This document shows, one piece after another, positions 37,760-43,125 of a stretch of 43,125 bases of DNA. The stretch's first letter is position 1. Every line of letters starts with the position of its first letter. The notes beneath the pieces are model-generated. The model was not told where the DNA came from. It made no database searches and saw only the letters and a list, made by a program, of their open reading frames with translations. The position numbers and the translations under genes are program-made. Origin of the DNA: Gammaproteobacteria bacterium (GTDB taxonomy: Bacteria > Pseudomonadota > Gammaproteobacteria > Pseudomonadales > Halieaceae); assembly GCA_030426545.1 (NCBI GenBank), contig JAUHYL010000032.1, forward strand, positions 1 through 43,125. The letters run 5' to 3'.

Positions 37760-37778
37760 CGCAGGCATTCTGCCTGCG
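37760..37778. terminator. Hairpin between convergent genes
   Basis: CGCAGGC-ATTCT-GCCTGCG is a perfect 7-bp stem with a 5-base loop, between the symporter stop (37720) and the RIO-kinase stop (37787). The plus-strand flank is AAAAGG and the minus-strand flank CTGAAAAC, so neither strand has a clean T-run. It is best read as a possible shared terminator or processing site. Confidence 0.5.
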
Positions 37779-37786
37779 AAAAGGCC

Positions 37787-38644
37787 CTAGTCGAGTTCTT
37801 CGTCCTCTTTGAGGCGCTCCTGGCGACGCGCTTCCTCGGCCATAACGGCCTTGATTTCCTCCATCACTGCGTCGGTGTCGGCGATATGGGTGTCGAGCTC
37901 GAACTGTCCGCTCAGCGTGCTGTCCGGGAGAAGGTTCCCGTCCTCGAACAGGTCCCAGATCTCGGCGGCATACTGTGTGTTGAGCAGCGCGGGTTCGAAC
38001 AGGCCGTAGTAATCCGTGATGTTCTGCACATCGCGATCGAGCATTGCGCGAGCGTTGTTGTTGGCTGCCGCGTCCACCGCCTGGGGCAGGTCGATAATGA
38101 CCGGGCCTTCCTCGTTCACCAGCACGTTGAACTCCGACAGGTCACCGTGCACGATGCCCGCGCACAACATGCGCACCACGTACTGCATTACCAGCGCGTG
38201 ATCTTCCCTGGCCTGTTCGGGCGACATGGTGACGTCGTTGAGACGCGGTGCCACTTCGCCCGTTGAATCGGTGACCAACTCCATCAGCAATACGCCGTCG
38301 AAGCAACCATAGGGCTCGGGTACGCGCACACCGGCCCGGGCCAGTTTATACAGCGCATCAACCTCTGCATTCTGCCAGGTCTCTTCCTGCTGCCGGCGCC
38401 CGAAGCGCGAGCCCTTCTCCATTGCCCGCGCGCGCCGGCTGTTGCGAACCTTACGACCCTCGGTGTATTGCGCGGCCTTTTTGAAGCTGCGCTTCATCGC
38501 TTCCTTGTAGATTTTGGCGCAGCGAATATCCGAGCCGCACCGAACCACGTAGATGTCTGCTTCCTTGCCACTCATCAGTGGGTGGATGACTTCGTCAATC
38601 AGTCCGTCGTCAACCAGCGGTTGCAGACGTTTGGGAACCTTCAC
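37787..38644 (-). CDS. RIO-type serine protein kinase
   Basis: A 285-residue protein kinase of the RIO1-like family, which also occurs in bacteria (for example Pseudomonas PA4780). Key residues: K44 in RCAKIYKEAM for ATP binding, the catalytic loop H166-G-D168-L-S-E-F-N173 in GIVHGDLSEFNVLV, and metal-binding D185 in PVIIDLPQAVD. The flexible-loop region about residues 57-90 is basic (RKVRNSRRARAMEKGSRFGR). The acidic C-terminal tail (ERLKEDEELD) is outside the catalytic core. The start is GTG at 38644, with AGG nine bases upstream; no in-frame ATG gives a complete N-lobe. Targets are unknown. A hexanucleotide tandem repeat lies in the upstream gap. Confidence 0.92.
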   Translation of the reverse strand: MKVPKRLQPLVDDGLIDEVIHPLMSGKEADIYVVRCGSDIRCAKIYKEAMKRSFKKAAQYTEGRKVRNSRRARAMEKGSRFGRRQQEETWQNAEVDALYKLARAGVRVPEPYGCFDGVLLMELVTDSTGEVAPRLNDVTMSPEQAREDHALVMQYVVRMLCAGIVHGDLSEFNVLVNEEGPVIIDLPQAVDAAANNNARAMLDRDVQNITDYYGLFEPALLNTQYAAEIWDLFEDGNLLPDSTLSGQFELDTHIADTDAVMEEIKAVMAEEARRQERLKEDEELD

Positions 38645-38722
38645 AGTGGGTACCTGTTGAATCTGGAATGTGTGCGGCCGCTCGGCACTTTGCTGCCAGT
38701 GTACTCGATAATGATCAATAGT

Positions 38723-38753
<31 letters not shown>

Positions 38754-38776
38754 TCCTGGGCCTGCGCCGGCCGACG

Positions 38777-41170
38777 CTAAAGAATCTCGACTACACCCGT
38801 GTCGCCGTCCAGTTTCAGCCTGTCGCCGGTTGTGATAACGCGGGTGCCGACGCGGCTGTTCACCACGCAGGGCAGCCCGTACTCGCGCGCGATGACCGCA
38901 CCGTGTGAGACAGCGCTGCCAAGGTCGGTGACAAGGCCGGCGATCATGCTGAAGTAGGGCGTCCAGCCAATATCGGTGATGGGTGTGACCAGGATTTCGC
39001 CGGGCTGCAGCGCCGCTGCTTCGTCCAGTGTGTGGGCTACCCGGGCAGTGCCGGTGACGATACCGCCGGATGCCGGGCGCCCCACCAGTTTTCCGTCCTC
39101 GGTGCTTGCTGTTTGCTCCTGCAGTGGCATTGCCCTTCCCACGCAGATTTCGGGAAAGTTAAAGCGCTGCTGGAAGGGCAGGGCGTCACGCCTGCGTTGC
39201 GCGCGGGCCACCATGTCCGGATCGCGTGACTGTACGAAGTCGGGTAGTTCATTGAATGCGAAAAAATAAACCAGGTCCGCATCGGGCAGTGCGCCTTCTT
39301 CAACCAGCAGGGCTCCCAGGTGAGCAAAGGCAAGTTTGAAGCGATGTGCCACGGTAACCAGGTGTGACTTGGTATGTTCGCGGCGGCGCACGGCATTGTG
39401 CGCGCGTGGCAGTATCCACTGCAGACCGCGGCTGAGGCTGTCCAGGTTAATCTCGCCGTGGTGAGCCTGGCGTGTGCCGGCGCCAGAGAGTCTGGCCCGC
39501 GCACCAGCCTGCATGCTCTGCACCAGAGACTCTGGATCTTCTGCCCAGGCCGGGTCGCGCATGCAAAGTTCGCGATAGCCGCGGTGCCCGTGGCCAGCAA
39601 GAAACTGGCTGAAGAGCGGGCTGATCACGGGGTGATCGCGCAACCAGGACAACGCTGACGGTGCGTCGACGCTGCAGAATTGCTCCCGTGCATCCTCCTG
39701 CTCGGCAATTCGGTCCACCAGCGCGTCCAGTTCCACCAACATTTCAGCGCTTTCCACACCGTTGGCGCCGGCCAGCAGGCGCACGGCCTCTGCCTGCTCT
39801 TCGGGGGTGGCGTGATTGGATTGACTGGCGACCATGTTCTCTACAATGGCGGACAGAAACCCCGACAGGGCGGACGACTGGATGTGTACCGCCATCGCGT
39901 GCTCGTAGAAGGCTGCCCTGGTTTGCAGCTCCGCCATCATGCCATTGGCATCGGGCAGATGTGCCACGGCAAACGCCGCGACTTCCTGATCGAAGCGGTC
40001 GACCACCTTCGGTGCCGTGAGCGCGTAGTGGAATAGCCGTACTGTATTGATCACACGGCGCAAAAATGGCTGTGGCGGCAGGGCCTTCAGCTCCGGGACC
40101 GGACGTCCGCAAAGTGTTTGCGCGGTTTGCTCTGGCGTAGAGCCCAGTACACCGGAGCTCATGACGATATTGCCGGTGAGGTTCAGGAACAGGTGGCCGA
40201 AGTTCCATGCGGTCACCTGCCATTGTGGCGAGATTTTCTCGCGCGCTCCGACGGCCACCTGCATGTGTTGCAGGCCGTAATCAATGCTCCAGCCAGTGAA
40301 GGATCCGGTGAGGGGAGACACCGCCCCCGGCATCATCTCGCTGACATTGCTGATGGTGAGTACATCGTCCGGTCGCGGCAGCGGGGTGTCGAATTCGTTG
40401 AGGTCGGCGGGCAGGGTAGTGATTGGCCTGGCCTGTAGCCAGAACAGCTCACCGGATTGATCAATGGCCCACTCAAGATCCAGCGGCTGGCCCTCGTGTG
40501 CTTGCGCCTGGCGCGCCTGCCGCGCGATCAACGCCAGTTCCTGATCTGACAAAACAGGCGTCTCGCCCGCCAGGGCTTGTTTGATGACGTTATCGCTGTC
40601 ATCCAGTGCATAGTGGTCGGGTGTTGCTTCCCCGCTGACCAGCGCCTCGCCCAGGCCGTTGACGGCGTCCACGATCAATAGATCGCGGCGTGCGCTGACC
40701 GGGTCTGCTGTGAAGACCACACCCGCGCAGCGTGCGTTAACCATGCGCTGCACCACGATATTCATGCTGGCGTCCAAACCTTCACGGCGGCTCTGGTAGT
40801 GTCGCGCGCGATCACTTTGCAAAGAGTTGACGCAATCATCGATGGCGCTGAGTAGCGCCTCGTGGCCGTTTACGTTGAGTACAGTTTCGTACTGCCCGGC
40901 GAAGGAATCCTCGGCGCCGTCCTCTCCCTGCGCGGAAGAACGCACCGCGAGCGGGTTTTCACCGAGCGCGCGGCTGGCGCTTTCCAGCCCGTCAGGGTAT
41001 TGGCCGGCGCGGGCATTGCGTATCACGAACGCGGGCGGTACGGACAGCCCCATGCTCTGCAGGCGGAAAAGGCCGTAGGCTTTGCCGCCCACACTGTCGT
41101 CGGTGACGTCTTCTATGGATAGAATCTGAGGCGTTGCATCGCCCCCATCCGCATTGGCTGGATGTTGCAT
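38777..41170 (-). CDS. PEP-synthase/rifampin-phosphotransferase-like enzyme
   Basis: A 797-residue protein with the layout of PEP-utilising dikinases. The N-terminal ATP-grasp domain has VGGKAYGLFRLQSMGLSVPP, LAVRSSAQGEDGAEDSFAGQ, VQRMVNARCAGVVFTADPVS and DLEWAIDQSGELFWLQARPI (to about residue 290). A long helical middle region (about 300-680) is unlike PpsA. The C-terminal swivelling domain carries the phosphorylated His at about 756 in GSAVSHGAVIAREYGLPCV. The absence of a PEP/pyruvate-binding TIM barrel makes it closer to rifampin phosphotransferase (RPH) than to PEP synthase; such enzymes transfer a phosphate from ATP to a small molecule. The start at 41170 has GGAAAG upstream. The aldolase gene ends 22 bp before it, so the two are probably one operon. 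Confidence 0.88.
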   Translation of the reverse strand: MQHPANADGGDATPQILSIEDVTDDSVGGKAYGLFRLQSMGLSVPPAFVIRNARAGQYPDGLESASRALGENPLAVRSSAQGEDGAEDSFAGQYETVLNVNGHEALLSAIDDCVNSLQSDRARHYQSRREGLDASMNIVVQRMVNARCAGVVFTADPVSARRDLLIVDAVNGLGEALVSGEATPDHYALDDSDNVIKQALAGETPVLSDQELALIARQARQAQAHEGQPLDLEWAIDQSGELFWLQARPITTLPADLNEFDTPLPRPDDVLTISNVSEMMPGAVSPLTGSFTGWSIDYGLQHMQVAVGAREKISPQWQVTAWNFGHLFLNLTGNIVMSSGVLGSTPEQTAQTLCGRPVPELKALPPQPFLRRVINTVRLFHYALTAPKVVDRFDQEVAAFAVAHLPDANGMMAELQTRAAFYEHAMAVHIQSSALSGFLSAIVENMVASQSNHATPEEQAEAVRLLAGANGVESAEMLVELDALVDRIAEQEDAREQFCSVDAPSALSWLRDHPVISPLFSQFLAGHGHRGYRELCMRDPAWAEDPESLVQSMQAGARARLSGAGTRQAHHGEINLDSLSRGLQWILPRAHNAVRRREHTKSHLVTVAHRFKLAFAHLGALLVEEGALPDADLVYFFAFNELPDFVQSRDPDMVARAQRRRDALPFQQRFNFPEICVGRAMPLQEQTASTEDGKLVGRPASGGIVTGTARVAHTLDEAAALQPGEILVTPITDIGWTPYFSMIAGLVTDLGSAVSHGAVIAREYGLPCVVNSRVGTRVITTGDRLKLDGDTGVVEIL

Positions 41171-41192
41171 TGCAGTTACTTTCCAGTGGGTG

Positions 41193-41984
41193 TTAGTTGA
41201 GGAACTCCGGCTCGCGCGCCACCAGTTCGTCCCACAGTGGCTGAAACTGGAACCACCCGGCGAGGTCGTGGCCCTGCGCTTCAAACCCCTCAACACAGAG
41301 TTGTTCCGGAATTTCGATGGGTGCGACGCCAGATGACATTGCAAGTAGCTGACTCTGGCAGCATCGCTCAAGTGCAACAAACCACCAAACGGCAGCATCC
41401 ACCGATCCACCGCTGGTAATAAGGCCGTGGTTCTGGTGGATCAGCGCCTTCCTGTTGCCCAGCGCGGCAGCCATCTGGCGCGAGACGCCGGTATCGACAA
41501 CAACCGCACCGCTGCCCGCATCGCACAGGGCCACGTCGTTATAGAACTGGGTGTCATCCTGGGAGATCATTTTTAATGGAACACCCAGGCTGGAAAAGGT
41601 GCGTCCGTACATGGAGTGAGAATGGGCGGCGGCAACGATGTCGGGCCTGGCCTTGTGTAACTCACTGTGAATGGCAAAGGCCGCCGCGTTTACCGGCCGC
41701 TCACCAATCACGACCTCGCCTTCGTGGTTCACACAGATCAGGTCGCTGACTTTCATCAGCTTGAAGTTGTGGCCGAACGGGTTTACCCAGAATCGATCCG
41801 GAAATTCGGGATCGCGCACTGTGACATGCCCCGCAACACCCTCTGCGAGCCGCAATCGACCCATGGTGCGCAGGCCCGCGGCAAGGCGTTGCTTGCGGTG
41901 CAGGCGTTCGGCTTCAACGTCTTCGAATTCAGTGGTTGCGGTTTCCAGGACTGCGCTCAGCCCCGCTTCGAGGGAGTCTGCCAT
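41193..41984 (-). CDS. Class II aldolase/adducin family protein
   Basis: A 263-residue protein of the class II aldolase/adducin fold. Zinc-ligand and active-site regions are visible: RLAEGVAGHVTVRDP, FWVNPFGHNFKLMKVSDLI, HSELHKARPDIVAAAHSHSM with the His-x-His pair, and LIHQNHGLITSGGSVDAA. Members cleave sugar phosphates or decarboxylate/dehydrate small molecules with a divalent metal; some, such as adducin, are not enzymes. The NPFGHNFKLMK segment is common in a large subgroup with unknown substrates. The start at 41984 has a weak GGGG upstream. A possible -10 box lies 33 bp before the ATG. The PEP-dependent enzyme follows after 22 bp. Confidence 0.92.
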   Translation of the reverse strand: MADSLEAGLSAVLETATTEFEDVEAERLHRKQRLAAGLRTMGRLRLAEGVAGHVTVRDPEFPDRFWVNPFGHNFKLMKVSDLICVNHEGEVVIGERPVNAAAFAIHSELHKARPDIVAAAHSHSMYGRTFSSLGVPLKMISQDDTQFYNDVALCDAGSGAVVVDTGVSRQMAAALGNRKALIHQNHGLITSGGSVDAAVWWFVALERCCQSQLLAMSSGVAPIEIPEQLCVEGFEAQGHDLAGWFQFQPLWDELVAREPEFLN

Positions 41985-42016
41985 GTTGTGAATACCCCAT
42001 TGTGATCAGTGGACAG

Positions 42017-42022
42017 AGTATA
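42017..42022 (-). promoter_or_regulatory. Possible -10 element for the aldolase gene
   Basis: TATACT on the minus strand, 33 bases before the aldolase ATG, would give a leader of about 26 bases. No good -35 box is at 16-18 bases, so this is weak. Confidence 0.3.
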
Positions 42023-42123
42023 AGGCATTCACGGGCGTTTGCGCTCGGTGAGCGCCATTCTGGCGTGAAATGTCGGACGGCAGGCGCAGGCCCCTTCGAG
42101 CGAGGCGGGCTCGATGAGGTGGT

Positions 42124-43125
42124 TTACCTTACCTGAACATCAACAATGTCCGGCTGGGTAGACGTGCCCAGCTCGGCAAGCGCCCTGTCGTCGTCCAGCA
42201 GATGGGCGGCAAAAAACCTCACGCCGTAGGTGGCGGTGATCTGCCGCGCGAGTGAGTTGTCCAGGTAGTTGAAGGCCTCCGGGGGGTTGGTCTGGCGTTC
42301 GCCGTCACCGCACCCTGCGGCAAAGCCGGGAACGATTCCCGCAATGTCCGAGAAAGACCAGTGCCCGGCATCTGCCACCTCGACTTTCCAGCTCGGGCTC
42401 GCGGCTGCTGCAAAATTCGAGCGCATGACGAGGTTGCCCAGTTCGCCGATACTATTGTCCTCGGTTGCGATCAGATACAGCGTAGGTTCTGCGATCTGCG
42501 CCACTGCAACCCCGGTCAGCACCGGGTTTTCAACGGGCGCAGCCATGATCAGGCCAGCCTTGAACCGGTCATCGTCCTGCAGCAATTTGCCGGCGGTCAC
42601 GGCGCCAAAACTATGCCCCGCCACGCCAAGCCTGGAAGCGTCGAACCGGTTTTGCAGGTTGTCAGGCAATGCCGCCGAATTTGGGCTCAGCAACTCGTCG
42701 ACGACGGCGGCAATATCATTTGCCCTGGTGGCCAGAAACGCAGTGTCAATCAGAGCGCCGTTATCAAACAACGTATTCATGGCATGGTCTGGCGCCGCGA
42801 CGGCGATGCCGTGGCTTGCCAGTCGCTCAGCCAGCGAGAAGGAAGAGTAGCGCGTGCATTCGAAGCAGTGGGAGAAGACCACCAGTGGAAACGTTGACGG
42901 CGCGCTCGCGGGGGCCAGGTCTCTGCTGGAGAAGGTATCTTGGCGGACGCAGTTTTCCGGGTTTTCCTCCAGCAGTGAGGCAAGGTTGTCTCTTTCCAGT
43001 GTACTGCTGGCAAAGTCCAGTATGGTCTGCGCCTGGCCGTTGCCCCTGGCCGGATACCAGAGTTCCACATCAAGCACTCTGCCTTCCTGTTGATTGATGA
43101 CGCTGAGCGTTGTATTGCCCACCGG
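42124..43125 (-). CDS. Alpha/beta hydrolase (PAF-acetylhydrolase/dienelactone-hydrolase-like), 5' end cut
   Basis: The frame stays open to the window edge, and the first codons (PVGNTTLSV, then LDVELWYPA) match the start of the mature fold in this family, so the true start lies beyond 43125. About 333 residues are visible. The nucleophile is the Ser in LGVAGHSFGAVTAGKLL; the oxyanion strand reads FPLVVFSHCFECTRYSS; the catalytic His is probably in VADAGHWSFSDI; the acid may lie in YLIATEDNSIG. Two Cys pairs (FSHCFEC, NCVRQD with GFAAGCGDG) suggest an exported protein. It should hydrolyse an ester or lipid. It is on the same strand as the aldolase, 139 bp upstream of it. Confidence 0.88.
   Translation of the reverse strand, partial: PVGNTTLSVINQQEGRVLDVELWYPARGNGQAQTILDFASSTLERDNLASLLEENPENCVRQDTFSSRDLAPASAPSTFPLVVFSHCFECTRYSSFSLAERLASHGIAVAAPDHAMNTLFDNGALIDTAFLATRANDIAAVVDELLSPNSAALPDNLQNRFDASRLGVAGHSFGAVTAGKLLQDDDRFKAGLIMAAPVENPVLTGVAVAQIAEPTLYLIATEDNSIGELGNLVMRSNFAAAASPSWKVEVADAGHWSFSDIAGIVPGFAAGCGDGERQTNPPEAFNYLDNSLARQITATYGVRFFAAHLLDDDRALAELGTSTQPDIVDVQVR

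Noticed and set aside
38777-41170. True phosphoenolpyruvate synthase (PpsA).
   Set aside because: The C-terminal PEP/pyruvate-binding barrel is missing: the swivelling His domain is at the very end of the protein, as in rifampin phosphotransferase-like enzymes.

Overview
The window looks like chromosomal DNA from a free-living, probably marine, gammaproteobacterium. The evidence is GC-rich coding DNA with short intergenic gaps, many signal peptides and lipoproteins, acyl-CoA/thiolase genes, a GH20 beta-hexosaminidase beside a sodium:solute symporter, a secreted sulfatase and betaine-type genes. The taxonomic placement (for example Halieaceae/Spongiibacteraceae-like) is inference from gene content only. 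I see no rRNA, tRNA, CRISPR array, insertion sequence, phage gene or integrase.

Layout. 1-7.3 kb: the 3' part of an AlkK-type acyl-CoA ligase, an unrecognised membrane protein, an orphan molybdopterin oxidoreductase, and an envelope-stress-like group (YihY, a 52-residue DUF1328 protein, a two-BON-domain periplasmic protein, MgtC/SapB). 7.3-12.4 kb: an AT-rich leader followed by a compact four-gene chaperone-usher-like cluster (two secreted subunit candidates, a PapD-like chaperone and an 852-residue usher) with no recognisable tip adhesin. 12.5-19.1 kb: exported hydrolases, namely a neutral ceramidase homologue, a convergent endonuclease/exonuclease/phosphatase-fold lipoprotein and a carboxylesterase lipoprotein, with a coniferyl-aldehyde-type aldehyde dehydrogenase between them. 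19.4-22 kb: a WD40-like lipoprotein, a peptidoglycan-binding-like protein and a glutathione transferase.

22.1-25.8 kb: a thiolase diverging from a high-molecular-weight FabG and a MaoC-type hydratase, the same gene set and polarity as fadA2/fabG4/htdX of Mycobacterium tuberculosis. 26-27.3 kb: a DoxX-like protein, eight perfect copies of a 9-bp tandem repeat, and a SAM methyltransferase. 27.4-33.9 kb: a minus-strand cassette transcribed in the order betaine-aldehyde-dehydrogenase-like, GMC (choline-dehydrogenase-like), a very short BCCT-like transporter, exported sulfatase. I consider this the most interesting unit: it looks like a route from a sulfated or quaternary-onium compound to an acid. 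34.1-37.7 kb: GH20 hexosaminidase plus SSS symporter, probably for chitin-type amino sugars. 37.8-43.1 kb: a RIO-type kinase, a PEP-synthase/rifampin-phosphotransferase-like enzyme, a class II aldolase-family protein and the 3' part of an alpha/beta hydrolase at the window edge.

Gene starts were chosen by ribosome-binding site, signal peptide and family length. Several genes appear to use GTG or TTG starts. Functions rest on motif recognition by eye; no database search was possible.
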